Shown: piece after piece, positions 42,686-49,803 of the stretch
Layout of the letters: every line of letters starts with the position of its first letter
Numbering within the stretch: the first letter of the stretch is position 1
Notes under the pieces: generated by a model
What the model was told of the DNA's origin: nothing
Seen by the model: only the letters and a program-made list of their open reading frames with translations
Databases searched by the model: none
Translations under genes and position numbers: made by a program
NCBI GenBank assembly: GCA_006226375.1
Contig: SBHC01000021.1
Coordinates: 1-49,803, forward strand
Source: Deltaproteobacteria bacterium
GTDB lineage: Bacteria; Myxococcota_C; UBA6777
DNA: 49,803 nt
Direction: 5' to 3'

Positions 42686-44506
42686 ATGTTTCAAAATGTC
42701 CCAAGGTTCTTCCTCCTTTTTGCAGCGGTCCTCTTGCTACTTGGAGGCAATGGCAAAGGAGAACGCTCCACATTTGCCGCGTCAACAAGTGCCAATCGAT
42801 GCAAGGAGACAACGCCCAAGGCAGCGCCCAAAGGATTGGAAGGGCTTGAGATTCGTTGCTGGAACTCACACCAACGACGTTCCCGTCGCGAATGGAAACA
42901 AGGGAAACCAGAGGGACGGTGGGAGTTCTATCACTCGAAAGGCCACCTGCTTCTCCTGGGTCACTTCAAGGGCGGCAAGCGCCATGGTAAGTTCAAGTCC
43001 TGGTACTCCAACGGCCAACGCAAAGGCACAGGTCAATACAACTGGGACGCAGCAGAGGGGGAGTTTCAAGGCTGGTGGCCCAACGGAAAACTCCAATACC
43101 GGGGGGCTTGGAAACACGACAAGCAAGAAGGAACCTGGTACCACTGGCGTTCGAGCGGGCAGCGCTGGGTGATTGCGGAGTGGGCCGACGGTGACACCAA
43201 CGGAACCTGGCTGGAGTGGTGGCCGAATGGTAGGTCCAAGGCCTTGTTCCAATTCCGCAAAGGCAAACAACACGGGGAATCCCGCCTGTGGTGGCCCAGC
43301 GGCAAGCCACGCGCCCTTTCGATGATGAAGAAGAACAAAAAGGTCGGGACCTGGATGCACTGGTTTCGCAACGGACAGCTGGCTCGTATTCAGTCATGGC
43401 ACCGCAACAAGAAGCATGGCCCTTGGCTCACCTTCTACCAGGACGGAAGACCCCAATCTCGCAGGTTCTTCCAAAAAGGAAAACGAGAAGGACTGTGGCT
43501 CTTTTGGCATCCAAACGGTCAACGAAAAGCAGAATACAAGTTCCGTGACGACAGCCAAAGCGGCCCTAGCAAAAGCTGGTATGCGAACGGCTCCCTTGAA
43601 TCCAAAGGTCCATGGATGTCACATGTTCCACACGGAACCTTCCACCGTTGGTCCAACGACCACAAAACAAGGTGGGAAGAAACATGGAGCGTGGGTTCCC
43701 CTCAAAGCCCGTGGAAGACCTGGCACAACAACAAGACCCGCACCTTTCCACCAACGTCACGACCGAAGCCAAAGAAACCTTCCACCCGACGAGCCAGTCT
43801 TCCGGCAACTCCGACCACGTGGAAACCAACTCCAGGACCCCAGGCTGTTGAGAAGCTTCGACTTCTGCTCCGAAAGAACGCTTCTCGGATGGCAAAAGCA
43901 GGCTATCCGCTTTATGAGAGTTATTGCCATGTGGGGGCAGCGTTCTCTTCCAGCAAGCTTCATGACATGGGAGTGGAGGCCCAACTCTTTCAACCCATCC
44001 CCTTCCACATGTTGACCTACTTTGATGCAGGAGGCCAACGGTACTACGTGGATCAGACGATGGCCCAATTCTTCAAGAAAGGCACGAACGGCCGAAACTT
44101 GCTGCTCAAAATGGGAGGATTTGTTGGAACGCCTTCTGAGTTCCATCGCTTCTATCGAGTCTTTGCCAACGATGCGCTCTCGTGGGACATGTATCAAAAC
44201 ACAGGCTATCTCAAGCCCGAAGACAGCCTGGAATCTCAAGATGTTCTCCCCTACAACCGATACAAGCGACATGCATTGGGCTTGCTCAACTACCGAAAGC
44301 TCAACAGCCAAGAAACTCGTGGGAAGAGAATCGCCGATTCATGGTACCAAGACTTCCAAACGGAAACCTCCTACAACCAGGCAACCGGCTTGTATTGGAC
44401 TGCGATGTACTTCTACACCTTGTTTCACAGAGTGGGACAATTGGAGTTTGAACCATTCTTTGACAACAAGCGATGGGAAGACATCCAACAAGGACTCTCC
44501 AAGTAA
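42686..44506 (+). CDS. Exported MORN/YwqK-repeat protein with papain-like C-terminal domain
   Basis: A 606-residue protein. A signal peptide (about 1-22) is followed by twelve about 23-residue modules of the MORN/YwqK type (about 69-350), each with GxWxxWxxNG, rich in Trp and basic residues. A Pro/Lys linker (355-385) leads to a C-terminal domain (about 388-606). In this domain Cys414 (ESYCHVGAAF), His441 (PFHMLTYFD) and Asp456 (YYVDQTMAQFF) are spaced as in papain-like or transglutaminase-like folds, with the YxVDxTxxQF end seen in several of those. I infer a cysteine protease, transglutaminase or related activity; this is unproven. YwqK modules are often linked to toxin immunity, so an antibacterial role is possible. 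Confidence 0.65.
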   Translation: MFQNVPRFFLLFAAVLLLLGGNGKGERSTFAASTSANRCKETTPKAAPKGLEGLEIRCWNSHQRRSRREWKQGKPEGRWEFYHSKGHLLLLGHFKGGKRHGKFKSWYSNGQRKGTGQYNWDAAEGEFQGWWPNGKLQYRGAWKHDKQEGTWYHWRSSGQRWVIAEWADGDTNGTWLEWWPNGRSKALFQFRKGKQHGESRLWWPSGKPRALSMMKKNKKVGTWMHWFRNGQLARIQSWHRNKKHGPWLTFYQDGRPQSRRFFQKGKREGLWLFWHPNGQRKAEYKFRDDSQSGPSKSWYANGSLESKGPWMSHVPHGTFHRWSNDHKTRWEETWSVGSPQSPWKTWHNNKTRTFPPTSRPKPKKPSTRRASLPATPTTWKPTPGPQAVEKLRLLLRKNASRMAKAGYPLYESYCHVGAAFSSSKLHDMGVEAQLFQPIPFHMLTYFDAGGQRYYVDQTMAQFFKKGTNGRNLLLKMGGFVGTPSEFHRFYRVFANDALSWDMYQNTGYLKPEDSLESQDVLPYNRYKRHALGLLNYRKLNSQETRGKRIADSWYQDFQTETSYNQATGLYWTAMYFYTLFHRVGQLEFEPFFDNKRWEDIQQGLSK

Positions 44507-44570
44507 AGCGGGAAGACCAAAGCGAAGGAAAGGCAGATATGGAGGAGAAGACAGAGAAAGGAAGTGAGCC

Positions 44571-46340
44571 TTAGGTCGTGGCGGGCTTCTTCTTGGGTTG
44601 GGGTTTTGCGTTCCAAACCCGGAGGGCGAGCAAGAATCCAATCAATGCGATGGGAATCATGGCGATAGGCCACCCCCACCAGTTGGCAGGATCGGTTGCT
44701 GCTCCAACCAACTTCTTACCCACAAGCTGTTCCTTGGGAAGGATAAAGGCATACGTGATACTCATGACTGCTGTTCCCAAGTAGACAAAACCGTCGATGA
44801 TCCCGACCGCAATTCCAACGTTTTTCTTCCCACCGAAATCCATACTTGCGGTACCCGAGAGCATACCGTGGACTCCGATGACAGCCATGGACATGATGAT
44901 CACAAGCCACCCCACCATCGACGAACTCTTGTAGACAAAGAACAAGACAACGCCGCCGATAAGCATGACCCCGTATAGCAAGCCCGCGACCGGTCCACGA
45001 CGGGATTGGAACATCCGGTCGGAGATGATTCCAGCGATCACTCCCCCCGTAATTCCGGCGATACAGAGCAGCATGCCCCAGTTCTCATAGACAAAGTCAC
45101 CTTTGAGGTGCAGCACCGCGTCTGTTTGCTTTGCAAAGGTCCGATACCACTGCATGATGGCCTGCCGTAAGAAGCCGGAACAAAACTCAATCAGGGCGAT
45201 GGTCACGATGACGGGGTTCTTCATCATCAACTTAAAGACTTCAATGGCGCCAAGTTGGGGACCGTCATCACCCGAAGAAGCGTCAGCGGTGTCGAAGTCG
45301 TCGTGGCCGGCTTCTCCTGGAGAGTTCTTCACGAAGAAGACATCCAAGATCCAGAACACACCAAGGAGAATCGTGGGAATAAAGAACACCCAAATGAGAC
45401 CCAAGGAGTTCTTGATCATGTAGCCCAAGTCAAAGGCGAAGTAGATTCCAAGGGAGATTAAGATACCAAAGATGGCACCAAAGACACCGCGTTCCCGAAC
45501 ATGGAACCAGGCGGCGTTGACCTTTACAATGGCGACGGCACCAAAGCTCTGGAAGTACATATTGATAGCGTAAAGGACCGAGAACGTGAGGGTCAGGTTC
45601 TCCATGAAGTAGATGTGCATGGGACCTTTGGTCACAACAACCCACGCGACAAGACCCATCAACAAGTTCATCAAGCAGGAGCCACCAGCCCCCACCAAGA
45701 TTGCAAACTTTCCGCCATATCGGTCGGTTAAGGGTCCGTTAATCAAGAACGAGATTCCATACACGATGGTCCCGGCCGCAAAGATGATTCCAAAGTCTTG
45801 GTTGGTCATCAAGGAGGTTGTTCCATCCAGACTGTTCATATTCTCGAAAGCAAACTTACTCACTTTGAGATTGTAACGACCCATGTATAGGAAGGAGTAG
45901 GTCAACCCGAGGGGGAGCCAGTTCACAACGCGACGGATACGAAATCCTTGGGTACGCCAACTTGTATCCACACCGCTGAAATCAGGGGGTGGCAACCGAC
46001 TCAGAATGATCGTCACAACAATCAGAAGGAGCAAGATGGGCAAAAACTTCATAAAAAAGCCTTTGCTAGGCTTCTTCTTGGCCTTCTTGGTGGAAGCTTT
46101 GGCTTTTTCAGGTGCCTTCAGCATTGGAACCTTGGCGGTTCGGGCGGCCGCTTTCGGCTTGGCTTCGTTCTTCGCTTTGGGAGCAACACGTGCATCCACT
46201 TTGGAACCGGCCTTTGCCTCCGTGCGAGCCTTGGCTGGCGCACGCGATGGAGTTTGCGCACCGAGATCCAACGTAAAAAACGCCGTCCCCGCCAGGAGCA
46301 AGATCGACAGAACAATCTCCAGACGAACAAAATGCTTCAT
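44571..46340 (-). CDS. OPA-family MFS transporter with basic N-terminal extension
   Basis: A 589-residue protein. The ATG at 46340 is preferred to that at 46346 because GAGG is correctly spaced. Residues about 135-580 form a 12-helix MFS fold of the organophosphate:anion antiporter type (glycerol-3-phosphate/sugar-phosphate transporters): LYMGRYNLKVSKFAF, GPLTDRYGGKFAILVGA, GAAxxRER-type loop. Before it lie an extra signal-like helix (4-26), an Ala/Lys-rich basic linker (28-90) and a second hydrophobic helix (95-112). The extension has no match I know in this family. It has its own promoter at 46463-46491. Substrate unknown. Confidence 0.85.
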   Translation of the reverse strand: MKHFVRLEIVLSILLLAGTAFFTLDLGAQTPSRAPAKARTEAKAGSKVDARVAPKAKNEAKPKAAARTAKVPMLKAPEKAKASTKKAKKKPSKGFFMKFLPILLLLIVVTIILSRLPPPDFSGVDTSWRTQGFRIRRVVNWLPLGLTYSFLYMGRYNLKVSKFAFENMNSLDGTTSLMTNQDFGIIFAAGTIVYGISFLINGPLTDRYGGKFAILVGAGGSCLMNLLMGLVAWVVVTKGPMHIYFMENLTLTFSVLYAINMYFQSFGAVAIVKVNAAWFHVRERGVFGAIFGILISLGIYFAFDLGYMIKNSLGLIWVFFIPTILLGVFWILDVFFVKNSPGEAGHDDFDTADASSGDDGPQLGAIEVFKLMMKNPVIVTIALIEFCSGFLRQAIMQWYRTFAKQTDAVLHLKGDFVYENWGMLLCIAGITGGVIAGIISDRMFQSRRGPVAGLLYGVMLIGGVVLFFVYKSSSMVGWLVIIMSMAVIGVHGMLSGTASMDFGGKKNVGIAVGIIDGFVYLGTAVMSITYAFILPKEQLVGKKLVGAATDPANWWGWPIAMIPIALIGFLLALRVWNAKPQPKKKPATT

Positions 46341-46462
46341 GGTCATCCTCGTTTGGCTTGATCAACAAAACGCATCGGAAGATTGTCAGATGGAACGCTG
46401 TAGATGGACGAATGGGGAAAACCCCAAGTAGCAATGACAATCGAAACTATCTCTGTGCCATC

Positions 46463-46491
46463 GTTATAGTGGGTTCTGCGATTGGACACAA
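46463..46491 (-). promoter_or_regulatory. Sigma70-type promoter for the MFS gene
   Basis: Minus strand TTGTGT (46486-46491), 17-base spacer, TATAAC (46463-46468). The leader of about 115 nt contains the small hairpin TGGGG-TTTT-CCCCA (46413-46426). Confidence 0.55.
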
Positions 46492-46611
46492 GAAGCCAAT
46501 TCGAGGGGAAAGTCGATTGTTTCGAAAGGTTCTCAAAGATAGGAATGGAGAGTTCAAGGACAAAGAGAAGGGAAAGTTGGAATGGATGGGGAGAGAAACT
46601 GGAAGAGAGGC

Positions 46612-47220
46612 TTACTTGAACTGATCAAGTCGGACTTGACGGTTGCCGATCAGGAGTCGTCCGTTGAAGGAGCTGCCTCCCGCACCTTTGGCGGTGCGGT
46701 TCTTAATTTTGAGCTTCAGTCGACTCACAATCCGACGGCCGGCTTCGTCACGAGACTCTTCAGCGATCACGATACCATCCGAGTGAATACGCTGAACTCG
46801 CCCAGAGTTACGACCAATCACGGTTCCTCGACGGACCATGTGACCAAACCCTTTGGGATCCTGAACCATCGCGACAGGGTTCGCAACACCTGTAACGGTA
46901 GCGACGACAGAAAGCTGGTCCAACTCGTATTTTTCCAACTCAGTGCGCGGCTTGCGGCGACGTGTCGGAATCGCAACAGTCTTGGAAGGCTTGTTGGTCG
47001 TAACGGTGGCCGATGTTTCAAAGGGTGCACGGAAGGGGTCACGCTTGTTCACAGGCACATACACAAAGCCAATGCTTTGTTTGCGGACCATCAGCCGTCG
47101 CTTGGGGGGCGGCTTAATTCGAGGGGGAACGTACTTCGTGTTGAACCGGCTAATGTCTTCACAACCCATAAACACACAAAATGCCAAAAAAAGACCGGCC
47201 CACTGTATTCGACTACCCAT
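46612..47220 (-). CDS. pilP: PilP-like type IV pilus lipoprotein, orphan
   Basis: A 202-residue protein from ATG 47220 (GAGAGG 7 bases upstream). Signal peptide with lipobox VFMGC (Cys20), then a basic Pro-rich linker with the RDPFRAPF segment (60-67), which is diagnostic for PilP. The C-terminal beta domain (about 93-165) has ELDQLSVVATV, MVQDPKGFGHMVRRGTVIG and GRVQRIHSDGIVIAEE. PilP couples PilN/O to the PilQ secretin. The usual pilM, N, O and Q neighbours are absent on both sides, so this is either a second, separate copy or a family member with another job. Confidence 0.8.
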   Translation of the reverse strand: MGSRIQWAGLFLAFCVFMGCEDISRFNTKYVPPRIKPPPKRRLMVRKQSIGFVYVPVNKRDPFRAPFETSATVTTNKPSKTVAIPTRRRKPRTELEKYELDQLSVVATVTGVANPVAMVQDPKGFGHMVRRGTVIGRNSGRVQRIHSDGIVIAEESRDEAGRRIVSRLKLKIKNRTAKGAGGSSFNGRLLIGNRQVRLDQFK

Positions 47221-47590
47221 GGAGGTACCTCTCTCACAACTTGGTGGAACCAAAGCACAAAGGATGTTGACTCGGACAATGTCACCACATCCAGAATGAC
47301 AGCCTATGGACTTGGTGGATTTTTGTCAAGTTACTGGAGACAGCAACCCGTCTACATGACCGGAACCACGACCATCTCAACCTCCTACTAACGGTCATCG
47401 CTGACCAAAGCTTTTGGCTTTTCTTCGACCACAGGCCAAAACCTATGAAAACAAAAAAGACTTTGGACCAGGAAACCACCACTCCAGAAGGCCCGATTTC
47501 CAGGAAACAACATTCATGATACTCTGAACTCTCCTTGTGTAGGATGTTTTGTCTCTTGAGCCCCAACTCTTCGAGAGTAGAACCAACATC
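47221..47590. other. Intergenic region between pilP-like and unknown gene
   Basis: No gene detected. It contains the minus-strand promoter at 47301-47329 for the pilP-like gene and an A+C-rich stretch on the plus strand. A plus-strand promoter for the gene at 47591 was not clear (GATACT near 47518 is a candidate -10). Confidence 0.4.
47301..47329 (-). promoter_or_regulatory. Promoter candidate for the pilP-like gene
   Basis: Minus strand perfect TTGACA (47324-47329), 17-base spacer, TAGGCT (47301-47306). Leader about 74 nt to ATG 47220. Confidence 0.45.
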
Positions 47591-48370
47591 ATGACGACAG
47601 CTTCACACCCTTTCATTTTTAATTTGGAGCCCTACACAACACCAGAAGGTGTCCATCAGCTATGGACACAGAGAAACCAATTGCTAGGAAACTGGCCCGT
47701 TGGACTCTGTCATGAGTTTGCCTGGATTTGCACCAACTTTGTCCTTCAGAGGCTCAAGGACTACGACGAAGAACCCCGTCATGGAAGTTGGTTTGCCCTG
47801 GCCACCAAGCGACAATGGCTTCAAGGCACCCTAACAGAAAGCGCCCTCCTCCAAAGTCTTCAGCTCGCCCGCCCCACGCTAATGCCCGAGAACTGGAGCG
47901 AAGAAGCAGCCTGGACCCCACAAGATCGTGCAAGCCTCAATGTGGCCGTTGATACCTTTCAAAACGCCCTCAGCCTCCAAGAACGAGCCTGGATGGAAGC
48001 CGATGTATCGATGCACCTGGGCAAAGACGCCGTTGCTCGGTTGCTCTGGGGGAGCGTACAACCCACACCTCCTAAGCTTGTCCAGATTCTGGCCTGGACC
48101 GAGCACGCCATGCGACACCTCGAACGGTCCAAAGCCTGGAAGCAAGTTCCTCACAGAACCTGGGAACAAGACGAGCAACAAGTAGAGCGAGACGTCCTGA
48201 AGCTTCTTCATGATGTAAGATTGTGGCTAGAAGACGAGCTCGCAGACCTCTGCAAGGCCCACCAAGAGCAACGAAAAACATTGCTAGAGTTCCTGGAGCG
48301 AATGGCCCAAAACGCCAAACAAAACGAAGACAGGTACACACAATCGCTGGAGGATAGCTTGTTCGCTTAG
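47591..48370 (+). CDS. Soluble helical protein of unknown function
   Basis: A 259-residue protein from ATG 47591; an in-frame TTG at 47549 is also possible, and neither has a strong ribosome binding site. No signal peptide or membrane helix. It is Trp/Gln/Glu/Leu-rich and predicted all-helical, with coiled-coil-like ends (HQEQRKTLLEFLERMAQNA). The start (FIFNLEPYTTPEGVHQLW) does not match a family I know. Convergent with the vWA gene. Confidence 0.7.
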   Translation: MTTASHPFIFNLEPYTTPEGVHQLWTQRNQLLGNWPVGLCHEFAWICTNFVLQRLKDYDEEPRHGSWFALATKRQWLQGTLTESALLQSLQLARPTLMPENWSEEAAWTPQDRASLNVAVDTFQNALSLQERAWMEADVSMHLGKDAVARLLWGSVQPTPPKLVQILAWTEHAMRHLERSKAWKQVPHRTWEQDEQQVERDVLKLLHDVRLWLEDELADLCKAHQEQRKTLLEFLERMAQNAKQNEDRYTQSLEDSLFA

Positions 48371-48434
48371 ATAGATTTGAAAAGGTAGAGAGCGAGCGAG
48401 GAAGCGAGGGTTCGAGAAGTTGGGGGAAGTGACC

Positions 48435-49803
48435 TTACGGCTTCATCATGGATTGGGCTTTGTTGACGAGCTCCAAGAACTCCGTGTGGTACTTGTCGTC
48501 CTGTTGCTTCGCCTTGTTGGCAAGCTCGCTGACTTGCTTCAAAGTCCATCCCGTTGCGAGAGGACTTCTGCGGAGAAGCTCAGCAAAACCCATCACAGCC
48601 GTTGCCCACTGCATCTGCCAGGATCCCAAGTTAATGTCCAAGTACAGGTTCACACCAGGAACAGGGAAAACCAGCTCCGTAGCCTTGTCTTCCACCTTGG
48701 CGTCAGGGCTCTTGTAACGAAGGCGTACCGTGATCAAGGCTTGGGTGCTCTTGGACTGTAGCAAAGGCATAACCTTGTCTTTGTGCATCTGGACTTCGTA
48801 CAGGGCGGTCACGTTGTGTCCAGAGCCCAACTCACCAGCGTCGACTTTGTCGTTGCGGAAGTCTTTGTCCGCGATGTCCCGATTCTCGTAGCCCACCAAC
48901 CTGTAGCTCTTGATGTAGTCGGGATCAAACTCAACCTGAATCTTCACATCTTTGGCGATGGTCAACATGGTGGAGATAAACTTGTCCTTGAACACACGAC
49001 GAGCCTGGTCTTCGTTGTCCACATAGAAGTTGTTTCCGTTTCCTTGGTTGGCCAACTGCTCCATTCGGTTGTCGCGGTAGTTTCCAATCCCAAAGCCGAC
49101 CGTGGTCATGGTGATTCCCTGCTTCACATACTTGTCGATGGTGGCGAGGATATCCGTGAACGAGGTACGACCGATGTTCGCGTCGCCATCGGAGAAAACA
49201 ATGACGCGGTTCTCATGACCTTTCACAAAGCTCTTGGAGGCCATCTCATACGCCAGAATCATTCCGCTGCCCATGGCAGTTCCACCACCGGTTCCGAGAC
49301 TGTTGATGGCACCGAGGATCGTTTGTTTTTCCGAAGCATTTGTGGGTTCAAGAACCTTTCGCGTGCTTCCAGCATAGGTCGCAATGGCGACTGTATCTCC
49401 ATCCCGCATCTCACCGACGATGATGTTAAGGCTTGTTTTCACAAGACCAATGCGGTCCCCACCGGTCATCGAACAGGAGGTATCGATTAAGAAGGTCAGG
49501 TGCATGGCAGGTCGTTCGCTGGGCTTCATCCGCTTGCCTTGGATGCCGACACGCAAGATATGGTGGTCTTTGTTGTAGGGAGAGATCGCACCATCAACAT
49601 GCAATTTAAAGGGGGTGTCGGTTGGACCTTCGTACTTGTAGTCAAAGAAGTTGACGAACTCTTCCACACGAATGGAAAGAGCCGAGGGGAGATAACCACT
49701 TTGCAACTGACGACGAGCGTAGGTGTACGATGCCGTGTCCACATCAATCGCAAAGGTAGAAAGATTGTCTTCCCGTGGATCGGTCCAGGGATTCACCTTC
49801 GCA
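48435..49803 (-). CDS. von Willebrand factor A protein, 5'-truncated by window end
   Basis: The frame runs off the window at its 5' end (about 455 residues visible; the codon at 49796 is internal). It begins with a conserved LSTFAIDVDTASYTYARR segment and VRVEEFVNFFDY-like region that precede the vWA domain in this family. The MIDAS motif is intact: DTSCS in FLIDTSCSM, Thr in GGGTAMG, and Asp in FSDGD. A C-terminal domain of about 130 residues (LYLDINLGSWQMQWA to the end) matches the DUF3520-type tail. These proteins are usually exported and bind metal-dependent ligands. The real N-terminus (signal or anchor) lies outside. Confidence 0.85.
   Translation of the reverse strand, partial: AKVNPWTDPREDNLSTFAIDVDTASYTYARRQLQSGYLPSALSIRVEEFVNFFDYKYEGPTDTPFKLHVDGAISPYNKDHHILRVGIQGKRMKPSERPAMHLTFLIDTSCSMTGGDRIGLVKTSLNIIVGEMRDGDTVAIATYAGSTRKVLEPTNASEKQTILGAINSLGTGGGTAMGSGMILAYEMASKSFVKGHENRVIVFSDGDANIGRTSFTDILATIDKYVKQGITMTTVGFGIGNYRDNRMEQLANQGNGNNFYVDNEDQARRVFKDKFISTMLTIAKDVKIQVEFDPDYIKSYRLVGYENRDIADKDFRNDKVDAGELGSGHNVTALYEVQMHKDKVMPLLQSKSTQALITVRLRYKSPDAKVEDKATELVFPVPGVNLYLDINLGSWQMQWATAVMGFAELLRRSPLATGWTLKQVSELANKAKQQDDKYHTEFLELVNKAQSMMKP

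Noticed and set aside
1-49803. CRISPR arrays, tRNAs, rRNAs, insertion sequences or prophage genes
   Set aside because: No repeat-spacer array, cloverleaf sequence, transposase motif or phage structural gene was seen. The only tandem repeats are inside coding genes.

Overview
The window looks like a chromosomal segment of a Gram-negative, predatory-type or myxobacteria-like bacterium (Myxococcota or deltaproteobacterial grade). I infer this from gene content: Ser/Thr kinase fused to a formylglycine-generating-enzyme (FGE) fold, PEGA domains, a tandem cyclase-ATPase-TPR regulator, FHA domains fused to an ABC exporter, many lipoproteins, long Cys-rich repeat surface proteins, oligoribonuclease and a PilP-type lipoprotein. 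No rRNA, tRNA, CRISPR array, insertion sequence or prophage gene was seen. Start sites are mostly preceded by GGAG/AAGGAG-type ribosome binding sites, and TTG and GTG starts are common.

Layout. 1-344: C-terminal end of a helical (HEAT-like) protein, followed by two hairpins and a strongly base-skewed 0.5 kb non-coding stretch. 959-6946: a lipoprotein with a catalytically broken caspase fold plus PEGA and FGE folds, convergent with a 1244-residue cyclase-ATPase-TPR regulator. 7050-11231: methyltransferase, MFS transporter and an overlapping pair of glycosyltransferases. 11432-15609: acidic protein, a PEGA/outer-membrane protein with a downstream lipoprotein, and a Cys/His-rich lipoprotein with paired HG and HE motifs. 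15801-19286: an alpha/beta hydrolase followed by a large secreted esterase. 19308-22777: Ser/Thr kinase-FGE with a DUF2505-like partner, and a tail-anchored protein. 22787-27953: orn, two small exported proteins, and an FHA-FHA-ABC exporter.

27964-34818 is a compact seven-gene minus-strand operon with a good sigma70-type promoter: lipoprotein, 882-residue anchored protein, retropepsin-like aspartic protease, TatD nuclease, TcdA, low-molecular-weight phosphatase and fructosamine-kinase homologue. The last three genes are translationally coupled or nearly so. The final pair matches a protein-deglycation module.

35036-49803 is an envelope-oriented region: a phospho-relay-like or scaffold membrane protein with 30-bp repeats, a polytopic membrane protein, two Cys-rich repeat lipoproteins (8 and 13 modules) flanking a C39-like cysteine peptidase, a MORN/YwqK-repeat protein with a probable papain-like C-terminal domain, an OPA-type MFS transporter with an unusual basic N-terminal extension, an orphan PilP, an unknown soluble protein, and a von Willebrand A protein truncated by the window end.

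The most interesting candidates for new biology are the papain-like/MORN protein, the dead-caspase lipoprotein, the operon joining retropepsin-like protease to the deglycation pair, the Cys/His protein, and the orphan PilP. All functional statements are from motif reading; no search or structure prediction was run.
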